DNA from: Cyanocohniella sp. LLY
GTDB lineage: Bacteria; Cyanobacteriota; Cyanobacteriia; Cyanobacteriales; Nostocaceae
Length of the DNA stretch: 52,532 bases
Direction: 5' to 3'
Assembly (NCBI GenBank): GCA_022241785.1
Contig: JAKOMP010000037.1
Span: 1 to 52,532, forward strand
Shown: positions 42,406 to 52,431 of the stretch, piece after piece
Numbering within the stretch: position 1 is the first letter of the stretch
Layout of the letters: every line of letters starts with the position of its first letter
Notes under the pieces: generated by a model
What the model was told of the DNA's origin: nothing
The model's input: the letters and a program-made list of their open reading frames with translations, nothing else
The model's database searches: none
Made by a program: the position numbers and the translations under genes

Positions 42406-43191
42406 TTATTGGTGAATTGCTTCCCCAATATAGACACTGGTGCGATATACCATATAAACAAAGCCTTGCTGATTACGCAACTGCTGATATAAATCTTGTA
42501 AGTCGGTGATAACTTGATTGTATGCTGCACCTTCATGTGGTACATAAGAAGAACTCATCGCCCTACCAATCAGTCCAGCTAAATCTAACTCGTGGCGATA
42601 AATAAAAGTATATTCACGAATATTCATCAAATGAGGACTTACTAATAGTGGTTCTACTGATTGCATCCGTGATTCTGCTGGATGATTGTTAGACGCTGCA
42701 CGTACTATGCGGCTATACTCGGCCGTTAACTCATCATCTTGATCACGGTTATTCCACACCACAGCTAACCGTCCTGATGGTTTTAAAATGCGGTGAAACT
42801 CCCATAAACTAGGTTCTGGGTTAAACCAGTGAAAAGCTTGAAAACAGGTAACTAAATCAACAGATTTATCAGGTAATTTTGTTGCTTCTGCTGTTCCATC
42901 CCGCCACTCTACCAAAGGATGATTTGCAGCAGCTTCTCTCATAGCTATATTTGGTTCAATAGCAATAACATTAACTCCACATTCAGCCAATAATCGTGAA
43001 GCAATTCCTGTCCCAGCACCGATATCTGCGGCTTTGAGTTGTGAGGTAGAAGATAAGCCTTCTAGGATAATATCAATAGCTGCATCAGGATAACTAGGAC
43101 GATGTTTTACATAATCCTCGGCTCTATCAGAAAATCGAGACAGTGGATTTAGAGTGTGTAGAGGTGTTTTATCAGAGTGAATTTCGCTCAT
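42406..43191 (-). CDS. Class I SAM-dependent methyltransferase
   Basis: A 261-residue methyltransferase-11-type protein. Motif I AADIGAGTGIASRLLAE binds S-adenosylmethionine, the acidic residue after beta-2 is in VIAIEPN, and VDLVTCFQAFHWFNPEPSLW with LKPSGRLAVVWNNRDQ completes the fold. The FHWF and YxxHRP-like start (DYVKHRPSYPDAAIDIIL) are typical of a broad family acting on small molecules. The substrate is unknown. A hairpin repeat separates it from the fibrillin gene upstream. Confidence 0.9.
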   Translation of the reverse strand: MSEIHSDKTPLHTLNPLSRFSDRAEDYVKHRPSYPDAAIDIILEGLSSTSQLKAADIGAGTGIASRLLAECGVNVIAIEPNIAMREAAANHPLVEWRDGTAEATKLPDKSVDLVTCFQAFHWFNPEPSLWEFHRILKPSGRLAVVWNNRDQDDELTAEYSRIVRAASNNHPAESRMQSVEPLLVSPHLMNIREYTFIYRHELDLAGLIGRAMSSSYVPHEGAAYNQVITDLQDLYQQLRNQQGFVYMVYRTSVYIGEAIHQ

Positions 43192-43242
43192 ATTTCACAG
43201 TTTGATTAATTCTCATTCTGCTGTTGTAATCAAAATCGTCAA

Positions 43243-43296
43243 GTTTGTAGTAAAGGCTTTAGCCTTTTTTTGAGGACTTTATTTCTTACTACAAAC
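43243..43296. repeat. Small palindromic repeat with 11-bp terminal inverted repeats
   Basis: GTTTGTAGTAA (43243-43253) and TTACTACAAAC (43286-43296) are perfect inverted ends. Inside, AAAGGC-TTTA-GCCTTT forms a second hairpin followed by T's. This is a dispersed non-coding repeat type of Nostocales that sits between two minus-strand genes. Confidence 0.7.
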
Positions 43297-43316
43297 CTTT
43301 AATTATCACCTGTACC

Positions 43317-43928
43317 CTACTGTCGCAGCAGTACATATAAATTTTGCTGATTTCCACGCATGAGACGTAAATCTTCATCTAAATAAGTAATATCTGACCA
43401 ACCACTACCAGCAAGTTGAGCTTCTAAATGTGAAGTTAATCCTAATTCTAAAGCTTCTCGAAAAGCTTGATCATTCAAATCATTAGTGAGACTTTTCACG
43501 TAAGTCGATACAAAGTCAATATTTAGCCGTTTAGAATCTACTATGGTGTAGCGTCCAGTAACTCCTACAACGCCTTTAACACCAGCATTATTTGTAAACT
43601 CAATTAGGTTATTGTACTGTTGATCAGCCAAATCAATTTCTTGGAAAATCCCAGTAACGCTGATATTAGCAGATGGTAGTTTTCCAAATGAAAGCCGAGT
43701 AAGATTAGTTTCTCGTTCTAAAGCAAATGTACTATAAAGTAGTTGCCAACGTCCTGCTACCGATTTTATATGACTTGTCGGTTCACTAGTGGGATTGAGA
43801 GATTCTATTTTTTCTGCTAGAGTCTCAATCTTTTGCTTTGTATCAGGGGTACTGTTAAATCCGATTTCACTAGCTGTTACAGTAGCAAGTAACTCTTGTT
43901 TTAAGTCAAGTAGTGTGCTGTCTGTCAT
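43317..43928 (-). CDS. PAP/fibrillin family (plastid lipid-associated-like) protein
   Basis: A 203-residue lipocalin-like protein. Visible marks are the N-terminal helices (LDLKQELLATVTAS, KIETLAEKIESLNP), the strand AGRWQLLYSTFALE typical of fibrillins, a central beta region (VVGVTGRYTIVDSKRLNIDF) and the C-terminal YLDEDLRLMRGNQQNLYVLL. Cyanobacterial members bind lipid-like molecules at thylakoids and aid photoprotection (family knowledge). ATG 43928 was chosen: AGGA lies nine bases upstream and the family begins here; the frame open to 43997 gives an unlikely extension. Confidence 0.85.
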   Translation of the reverse strand: MTDSTLLDLKQELLATVTASEIGFNSTPDTKQKIETLAEKIESLNPTSEPTSHIKSVAGRWQLLYSTFALERETNLTRLSFGKLPSANISVTGIFQEIDLADQQYNNLIEFTNNAGVKGVVGVTGRYTIVDSKRLNIDFVSTYVKSLTNDLNDQAFREALELGLTSHLEAQLAGSGWSDITYLDEDLRLMRGNQQNLYVLLRQ

Positions 43929-44040
43929 GGGGATTTTCCTAAATATACTCAGGTGTGCTACAGCCAGTAACTGCATGATTATCTTAAAACAATACAATCA
44001 ACTTTCAACAAAAAAGACTATTTTTTCTCATTTGCATCAA

Positions 44041-44096
44041 AAAATAGCTATCTCTACAGGGAAAGCAGCTGTTTTTCACCTTATTTGACTGACTAC
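44041..44096 (-). terminator. Terminator-like repeat after the WD40 gene, copy of the groEL 3' flank
   Basis: These 56 bases match 46225-46280, the region after groEL, at 47 of 56 positions without gaps. Both contain an imperfect hairpin followed on the minus strand by T's. It lies 46 bases after the WD40 gene stop. Confidence 0.65.
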
Positions 44097-44141
44097 ATTT
44101 CTATTTAATTTTGGTAGCAGGAAAAATTTAAGTGATATGAC

Positions 44142-46124
44142 TCAATCACACCGCCAAATCTTAATTGTTTTATCAGCACTACCACTTACAAGAGTTTTAC
44201 CATCAGGACTAAATGCAATTGAATAAACAGTTGATGAATGTTCATCAAGAGTATTTATTAATTCTTTTTTACCGAGATGCCATAGTTTAATTGTATGATC
44301 ACTACTTGCACTAGCTAATAAGTTTTCTTCAGGGCTAAAAGCAACACTACACACACTTTTTGTATGCCCAATAAAAGTATGAATTAATTCACCTGTTGAT
44401 GAATGTAAAATTTTAATAGAATTATCTGCACTTCCACTAGCAAAGGTATAACCATCAGGGCTAAGAGATAGACTAAGAACAGCACTTGCGTGTTCTGTAA
44501 GAGTACGAACTATCTGTCCAGTTTTTATATCCCACATTTTTATAGTGCTGTCACTACTACCGCTAATTAATCTTTTGCCATCAAGACTAAATATTAAACA
44601 AAGAACGCTCTTTTCATGCCCAGTTAGTGTAGAAATTAATTCTCCATTAATTAAATTCCATAATTTAATAGTTGTATCATCGCTTCCTGTTGCGAGAGTT
44701 TTTCCGTCAGGACTAAATACAACTGTCTCAACATCTCCTGAATGTCCGGTAAAAGTTGTACCTGTACGGGAATACCATAACTTTACTGTATCATCATAGC
44801 TACCACTAGCAAGAGTTTCACCATCAGGACTAAAAGCAACTGTACGTACATAATTAGCATGACCATTAAATGTACAAATCATTTCTCCATCTAGTAAATT
44901 CCAAACTTTTATATTATTGTCTGCGCCTCCACTAGCAAAAGTTTTACCATTGGGATGGATAGCCAAGGAAAAAACAATATTTAAATGTCCAGTCAAAGCT
45001 TTAATACATCGCCATTTCTGTGTTTTTCTACTTTCAAAATCAGCTAGTAACTTCAAATCTTTATGATATATTTCTTGATAATCCTGACAAATTGTAAGTA
45101 ATTGCTGATTAATAGTATTTGTCCATTCTGAAGGAATCTCAGCTTCTATATTAAATAACTGCGGTTCATAATTTGGATCAATATTCAAATAGTACCAGTC
45201 TGCTAAAAATGCCGCTAATAACTTATGCAAAGTCACAATAGTCTGCCTAATTATGCGGAAACTTTGCTTTTCATCATTTCCCGCTTCATCTAATTGCTTT
45301 TTGACTTCTTCCCAGTTCCAAGGTTCAAAAGATAAAGATACTGGTTTTTGTAATCCCCAAAACCGAACATTAAAATAAACTTCGTGGTCTGTAATATCAG
45401 TATAAATAATGGCAGTAGGTACAGCAGATAAAATTGTTTCTAATTGCTTAACTTCCGCATCAAATACAGAACGCTCAAAATATTTACCATAAAATTCTAC
45501 TGGGCATAAATCACCGTGAAGCGGATAATATTTTTAGAAAAATATTTTTAATTGATTGCGTATTTCTTTATTGAGACTATCACGAAATGAAATAGGAAAA
45601 TCTTCGCTAATATCTGGAGGTGGAACTAACATCAACAAGCGTGGTTTCTCTTGTTCCTCAATAAATATTCTCTGTACTTCATCACGACTTAAAACACCCG
45701 GCCACTTCTGCTGGTCAAATATTGCTTGAATTTCTTGCTTTTTAATTTCAATTTCTTGGGCTGTCTTTTCTTTAATTAAATCTAAATATAAAGCACTTAA
45801 TTTTCGTCTATCTGCTAATTCTTCTTGTTTTAATTGCAAAGCCCTTTCTTCTCTTTCGGCTTTAGCTGCGGCAATGTGTATATCTGTTTTTAATCGCAAT
45901 TCTTGAATTTGTATTAATTCTTTTTCTCTAACTTCTCGACGATGATAATAATCTATTTCTGCTTGACGTATTCGCTCATCTTGTCTCACGCTTTCAATTT
46001 TTGCTGGTAAATTAAGTTTGTTGTTTTTGTCTTTACTAAATTTTTTATCAATAAAAGCAGAAACGATTTTGTCACAAGCTTGAATAGCAAAAGGAACAAT
46101 AGCACCAATAAAATTAAATGCCAT
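44142..46124 (-). pseudogene. Coiled-coil/WD40 protein gene interrupted by one in-frame stop
   Basis: One frame runs from ATG 46124 to 44142 with a single TAA at 45534-45536. Without it the product would have 660 residues. Residues 1-196 have a short hydrophobic start (MAFNFIGAIVPFAIQACDKI) and a long charged coiled coil (about 45-140). After the stop the frame continues at once with KYYPLHGDLCPVEFYGKYFE and an all-helical part, then seven WD40 units (GH...DG...LASGS...IKLW pattern) that should form one propeller. Open pieces are 45534-46124 and, from an inner GTG, 44142-45236. A CAA-to-TAA change is the simplest cause. It may be decay, a sequencing error or a split gene. The function is unknown; propellers bind proteins. 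Confidence 0.82.
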
Positions 46125-46221
46125 AAGTATTTACTCTGAATACTAGCTAAATTAAGTATGTTCTAACACAATAGAATTAAAAGCACCTTACTTGACTCAT
46201 ATGTATGAAATAAAACGACAT

Positions 46222-46253
46222 AAAAAAACAGCCACCTCCACAGGGGAAGCAGC
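46222..46253 (-). terminator. Intrinsic terminator of groES-groEL
   Basis: On the minus strand GCTGCTTCC pairs with GGAGGTGGC (nine pairs, three of them G-U) and a seven-T run follows after TG. It lies 33 bases after the groEL stop. Confidence 0.7.
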
Positions 46254-46286
46254 TATTTTTTAAATTATTTGACTGACTACAGAATA

Positions 46287-47927
<1,641 letters not shown>

Positions 47928-47960
47928 CTAAAATCAGGGAGTTAAGTCAATTTTTCTTGA

Positions 47961-47995
47961 ATTGGGTATTGGGCATTGGGCATTGGGCATTGGGT
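47961..47995. repeat. Heptamer short tandem repeat, five copies
   Basis: Five consecutive copies of ATTGGGY (Y is C or T) lie in the groES-groEL spacer. Such heptamer repeats are a mark of heterocystous cyanobacteria. Copy number may differ between strains. Confidence 0.85.
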
Positions 47996-48137
47996 ATCCT
48001 TCTTTCCCCAATTCCCTTCGGATTTGCCAGTCCAACGCCAGTCGCTCTTGGGGAAAACCCCCATAACCGCGCTGGCTCCTGTTTGTTGAGACAACAAGAC
48101 GGGCCTGGCTCACCTACTCCCTACTCCCCATTCCCTA

Positions 48138-48449
48138 TTAGCTGACGACTGCTAAGATGTCTTTCTCAGACAGCAGTACATATTCTTCGGTGCCAAGCTT
48201 GACGTCAGTGCCAGCGTACTTGGAGTACAGCACTTTGTCTCCGACCTTAAGGTCTAATTCTTGGCGGCTACCATCATCGTTACGCTTGCCAGGGCCAAGG
48301 GCGACAACTTCACCTACTTGGGGTTTTTCCTGGGCATTGTCGGGTAAATACAGACCACCTGCGGTCTTTTCTTCCGGGGCGCTCACTTTTACGAAAACGC
48401 GATCGCCTAGGGGTTTAACTGTAGAAACGCTTAAAGTTACGGCTGCCAT
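48138..48449 (-). CDS. groES: Co-chaperonin GroES
   Basis: A 103-residue lid protein of the chaperonin. It contains [20 protein letters not shown], the mobile loop region [20 protein letters not shown], and the C-terminal [20 protein letters not shown]. It starts at ATG 48449, with GGAGAA about 12 bases upstream. First gene of groES-groEL; CIRCE lies 22 bases before the start codon. Confidence 0.98.
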   Translation of the reverse strand: MAAVTLSVSTVKPLGDRVFVKVSAPEEKTAGGLYLPDNAQEKPQVGEVVALGPGKRNDDGSRQELDLKVGDKVLYSKYAGTDVKLGTEEYVLLSEKDILAVVS

Positions 48450-48470
48450 AAATATTTATTTTCTCCAGAG

Positions 48471-48497
48471 TTAGCACTCTCAACTCCTGAGTGCTAA
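48471..48497 (-). promoter_or_regulatory. CIRCE operator (HrcA site)
   Basis: TTAGCACTC-N9-GAGTGCTAA is a perfect match to the CIRCE consensus. It overlaps the -10 region and leader of groES. HrcA binds it and represses chaperonin genes at normal temperature. Confidence 0.96.
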
Positions 48498-48525
48498 TTT
48501 ACCGAACAGCAGCATCTCATGGCAA
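48496..48525 (-). promoter_or_regulatory. Likely sigma-A promoter of groES-groEL
   Basis: On the minus strand TTGCCA (48520-48525) and TAAATT (48496-48501) are 18 bases apart. The -10 touches CIRCE, which fits HrcA repression. Confidence 0.5.
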
Positions 48526-48536
48526 CAATGGCTTAA

Positions 48537-48552
48537 GTACGGGTTTCCGAAC
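48537..48552 (-). promoter_or_regulatory. K-box element upstream of groES
   Basis: GTTCGGAAACCCGTAC on the minus strand fits the K-box consensus as I remember it (GTTCGG-NNAN-CCNNAC), an element tied to light and heat control of cyanobacterial groESL. It lies just upstream of the likely -35. A second GTTCGG without the other half lies at 48503-48508. Confidence 0.7.
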
Positions 48553-49560
48553 TAGAAAATCGCAGGATTACTTAGGTACAAATACTTGCTTATGTCTATG
48601 TTTCCGGATTTGTTCGGGAAGTGACAAATATTTTTATATAGATAAATTTATTTGCAAAGCGGGGAATTTGTTATAGAACTGTAATGAGGGTGCCGCTCGA
48701 TGAGTAACATTACAGTGATCCAGTGCAGCCGTCAAATCCCTAAAACCACTCAGCCTCTAAACAACTCAAGCCTTAAGTAATTGTGTAGAAACGTCAGGAC
48801 TGGCAAAAATTCAGCCACACAAGCGACACATTTTTTCCTGTGCTGACCAGATAACAGCTAACTGCTGTTCAAAACAAGTTAGTCTGGAAACTAGGGAGTA
48901 ATTGAAAAAGCGGCAAATTCAAGAAGCTCAAACTTGAAATTACGTAATTTACAGTTGTCCCAGTTCCATTGTCAGGACTAAAGCCAATTGCTTGCGAGTT
49001 TGTGGTTCTAGACCGATAATGGTTGTCTACCCAGACGGTGCCTGGTATTGCCAAGCCAACTTATAAGTTATTGAGCGGAACATCCCAGAACACTTAATAG
49101 GCAGAATGGTGGTGAAAGAATATGCATTTTTAACCCATCTTTTGCCGGAAAAGTCCCTACTTGCTTGTGAACATTTGATAGAGGCTTAACATCCGCAGGA
49201 TATAGTAAAGCAGTAAGTCGATGAAAGTGCGGGTTCTTTGGAAGTTAGGGTCATCTCAAGCCAATACGTAACTTGTGAATCGGAAGGATTATTATTTAAT
49301 CAGTGTTTTTTCACCCGCCACTTTCAAAGCGATATATAATAACGCATTATAAATACTACTGCTCTACGTATCCTTACCGGAAATTTGCCAATGAGCTGGT
49401 AGTCTCACATAAAGTGATCACCACTTTTGAGATGTCCAGAAAGCAGAGGCAAGTTAAGTGGGAACAGGACAACATCTCAACAATCCACCATAGAGGATAA
49501 CCACTCAAGACCTTGATGGACCGAAGCGCGACAAGTGCCACTGCTATGAAAGAGCCCAGC
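48553..49560. other. Long divergent spacer between groES and rre1
   Basis: About 1 kb without a supported protein gene. A 9-base perfect inverted repeat (ACTGTAATG at 48678-48686 and CATTACAGT at 48708-48716) with a 21-base gap is the clearest structure. Small frames are present on both strands but none has a ribosome binding site and protein-like composition together. The region must hold the rre1 promoter and may hold an unannotated small RNA; I cannot identify one. Confidence 0.4.
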
Positions 49561-50193
49561 ATGAAAGATCACAAAAGACTTCTACTGATTGATGATGACC
49601 CTAACCTCATCTTGCTGGTGAAGGATTACCTGGAATTCAGAGGCTATGAAGTCAACACTGCCGAAAATGGAAGAGAAGCTCTGGAAATTCTTGAACAAGA
49701 TGTTCCAGACATGATCATCTGTGACGTAATGATGCCGGAAATGGACGGATATACTTTTGTCGAGCAAGTTCGACAAAACGAACGTACCGGCTGGATTCCC
49801 GTTCTCTTCCTATCAGCGAAAGGACAAAGTGCAGACCGAGTTAAAGGTCTGAATAAAGGGGCTGATGTATACATGGTCAAGCCCTTTGAACCAGAAGAAC
49901 TCGTAGCACAAGTAGAATCTTCGCTGAAGCAAACTATCCGTTGGAAAGAACACCAAGCCAAAGGAGGAGAAAACGGTTCTCGTATTCAGGTTCCCTTCGA
50001 TGTGCAGTTAACCCCAACCGAACTGAAAGTAGTACAGTTTGTTGCTAGGGGTCTAGCTAACCGGGAAATTGCTGAAGAATTAAATGTCAGCCAACGTACA
50101 GTTGAAAGCCATGTGTCCAACATGTTGGGCAAAACCAATCTCCACAACCGCACTGAACTAGCACGGTGGGCGATTGAAAATCAAATGGCTTAA
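49561..50193 (+). CDS. rre1: NarL-type response regulator Rre1 (Ycf29 family)
   Basis: A 210-residue regulator. The receiver domain has LLLIDDDPNLILLVKDYLEF, phospho-acceptor D55 in IICDVMMPEMDG and K107 in YMVKPFEPEELV. The C-terminal LuxR/NarL helix-turn-helix reads LTPTELKVVQFVARGLANRE and NVSQRTVESHVSNMLGKTNL. This matches the highly conserved cyanobacterial Rre1, known as Ycf29 in red-algal plastids, which works with Hik34 or Hik2 in salt, heat and redox stress and controls chaperone genes (family knowledge). ATG 49561 was chosen because the conserved fold starts there; ATG 49516 gives a 15-residue extension. It is divergent from groES, about 1.1 kb away. Confidence 0.85.
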   Translation: MKDHKRLLLIDDDPNLILLVKDYLEFRGYEVNTAENGREALEILEQDVPDMIICDVMMPEMDGYTFVEQVRQNERTGWIPVLFLSAKGQSADRVKGLNKGADVYMVKPFEPEELVAQVESSLKQTIRWKEHQAKGGENGSRIQVPFDVQLTPTELKVVQFVARGLANREIAEELNVSQRTVESHVSNMLGKTNLHNRTELARWAIENQMA

Positions 50194-50196
50194 ATA

Positions 50197-50248
50197 GCTA
50201 TCAGCCTTCAGTCTTCAGCTTGAAAATGTTTAACTGATTGCTGATAGC
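50197..50248. repeat. Inverted repeat after rre1
   Basis: GCTATCAGC and GCTGATAGC are perfect 9-base arms 34 bases apart. CTGATAG occurs twice in tandem at the right arm. It starts 4 bases after the stop codon and may fold at the 3' end of the rre1 mRNA; it lacks a T run. Confidence 0.5.
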
Positions 50249-50465
50249 TGATAGCCGCATCACAAGTCTTCTACTTTGGGAGTAGATTGATCAACATTCT
50301 CTCCCGACAGTTCATCTAGGTACGTTCAGGTGGTTTGGATTGAGGACAATTTTTTACGTTCCAGTGCCAAACATAACTACATCCCATCAAAAATTAGGCG
50401 ATACAAGGACAGGGTATATTACCAGCCTTAACTACCTCAATTTGTCAGGGTGCCATCTACCATCA

Positions 50466-51947
50466 TCATTCAGGTAACTCTACCATTTCGCGGACGTTGC
50501 CCCGAATGCCCCCTAAGCCTTGGGCAAATTGGCGGTCTTGATGATGAACTAGCATGGACATTCCATATTTGGGAACCATCACGATTATTCCCTGACGGTC
50601 AATATTTTGCTGTGGCAGGTATTGCAAGCGGTATTGCATCAACAGCATGGCCAAGACAATTTTTATTTCCATCATGGCAAAAGGCGCGCCAATACAGATG
50701 CGAGAACCAGCACTGAAAGGGTTGTATTCAAACATCGTCGGTTCATATTTCTCCCAACGTTGCGGATCAAATTTCTCTGGGTTGGGATAAACTGCTGGTA
50801 GATGATGAGTATGGTAAATGCTGACGAAAACTTCTGTTCCTTGAGGTAAGTCATAGCCCCCCAAGGAGGTTGGTTGCGATGTTACCCGCGCGTTCCAGGG
50901 TACGGGTGGTAAAATTCGCATACTTTCTTTGATGACTCGTTCCAGCAAAGGTAACTGCTGTAAGTTTTCAACAGTTGGTGGTTGTCCTTGCAAAACTGTC
51001 TCTAATTCATCTAATAAATCAGCAGCTACATCTGGATGTTGTGAAAGCAGAAACAACGTCCAAGTTAGGGCATTAGCACTGGTTTCATGTCCAGCCGCAA
51101 AGATGACGCTAACGTGTCCTAAGAGTTCGTCTTCAGTCAGTCCTAACCCGCTTTCAGCATCCCTGGCTTGGATTAACATTGAAAGTACGTCTTTTCCCTC
51201 TGTGCCATTGGCTTGCTTACGCCGAATGAGAGTACGCATTTCTTCATCTAGTTGCGCCATTAAAGTCAGCATCCGATGAAAGGGTAGCCCTGGTAAATCA
51301 AATGGTAGGATGGCGATCGCAGGGGAACCAAGTAAAGTCCCTATTTTTTGTAATAAGGTGGCACTATTACTGCCCTCTTCACCAATATCCGCGCCAAACA
51401 GAGTTTTGGTAGCTACGCGCAAGGTGAGAAGTCGCATGACTTCAGCTATATTCAGAGGTTGATTAACTGGCAATTTTTCGATTACCGATTGGGTAATAGC
51501 AACAATATCGTCACGATAGGACTCAATACGCTGTTTGTGAAAGGCAGGCATTAATAGCTGGCGGTGCTGACGGTGAGTATTACTGTTGACACCAAATAAC
51601 CCCACGCCAAAATGCTTTAAGGTTTCTGTACGGGTAGAATCATTCCGTTGACGGTACAACCCGCCAGTCAAGGGAAATTTATAATAAATTTCGTGCTGAG
51701 TTGTGACTTCACGCACATTTTCCGACCCATAAGCAAATACAGTACCAGGACAATTAGGTTGAGGTGAGTAAAGATTAGTTCCTCCATCTGCTGCTAAGGA
51801 GACAACGGAACCATAGGTTTGAAATAAATGACCCGATAAGCCAATGGAGTCTTTAACAAAGCGTACAAGTAAGGCAGTACGTCCAAATATGGGTAGGGGC
51901 TGAGGCCCAGGTACAGTCAATCTTGGTTGATTTAGGGTTATTTGCAT
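50466..51947 (-). CDS. Cytochrome P450 (CYP110-like)
   Basis: A 493-residue heme mono-oxygenase. The heme ligand Cys is in FSAGSRICIGAPFAMMEIKI, the E-x-x-R pair in RVIKESMRILPPVPW, and the oxygen-binding I-helix in FAAGHETSANALTW. It lacks an N-terminal membrane anchor, starting LPGPQPLPIFGR-like (VPGPQPLPIFGRTALLVRF), so it is soluble. Length and sequence fit the CYP110 group common in Nostoc, thought to oxidise fatty acids, alkanes or terpenes; the exact family is not certain. No ferredoxin or terpene synthase gene is nearby. Confidence 0.92.
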   Translation of the reverse strand: MQITLNQPRLTVPGPQPLPIFGRTALLVRFVKDSIGLSGHLFQTYGSVVSLAADGGTNLYSPQPNCPGTVFAYGSENVREVTTQHEIYYKFPLTGGLYRQRNDSTRTETLKHFGVGLFGVNSNTHRQHRQLLMPAFHKQRIESYRDDIVAITQSVIEKLPVNQPLNIAEVMRLLTLRVATKTLFGADIGEEGSNSATLLQKIGTLLGSPAIAILPFDLPGLPFHRMLTLMAQLDEEMRTLIRRKQANGTEGKDVLSMLIQARDAESGLGLTEDELLGHVSVIFAAGHETSANALTWTLFLLSQHPDVAADLLDELETVLQGQPPTVENLQQLPLLERVIKESMRILPPVPWNARVTSQPTSLGGYDLPQGTEVFVSIYHTHHLPAVYPNPEKFDPQRWEKYEPTMFEYNPFSAGSRICIGAPFAMMEIKIVLAMLLMQYRLQYLPQQNIDRQGIIVMVPKYGMSMLVHHQDRQFAQGLGGIRGNVREMVELPE

Positions 51948-52431
51948 CGTTTATCAAACACCAGGAATATTTGCCATGCTAGTTTATTATTCCTGAGGAT
52001 AAAATTAAATTTTCTATTGATTTTTCAGGTTATTTGACAAACGAAATATGTTTAATATTTATCATATTTCTCTTTCAGTATTGTTAAATTTAGGATAGTA
52101 GATAAAGCTATTGCCAACTTATTTAAATAATTCTTATCTAAATGACCAATAATTCTTACTTCATCTAGGATAATCTCCGCTACTTGTACTAAATAAAAAA
52201 CCCGCATTGGTGGGTTCTGTTTATCTAAATAACGCGATGTGCGACTTAATTGTTGAAACCCCTCTCCAAACCTCTCCCCGAAAGGTCGAGAGGCTTTGAT
52301 TCTTGCTCCCCTTCCCTTGTAGGCTATCCATTACCCGGATCTTTCTCAACAAAACTACAACTTACTTAAAAATAGCTAGAAAGCTTAGTAGGTATAGTTT
52401 TGAAATGAGATAGTAATCAGGGTGGTGGATA
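51948..52431. other. Intergenic region with terminator and repeat
   Basis: 484 bases with no supported gene. It holds a minus-strand terminator at 52190-52217 and, at about 52255-52320, a CCCCTCTCC...CCCGAAAGGTCGAGAGG...CTCCCCTTCCC stretch of a kind repeated between Nostoc genes. The last 100 bases may include the end of the insertion sequence whose transposase starts at 52432. Confidence 0.45.
52190..52217 (-). terminator. Intrinsic terminator facing left
   Basis: AACCCGC pairs with GTGGGTT around ATTG (7 bp, one G-U). On the minus strand it is followed by TTTTTTATTT. No minus-strand gene is seen to its right inside the window. Confidence 0.7.

Noticed and set aside
48491-48676. 61-codon plus-strand frame upstream of groES
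   Set aside because: It overlaps CIRCE, promoter and K-box and is probably non-coding.
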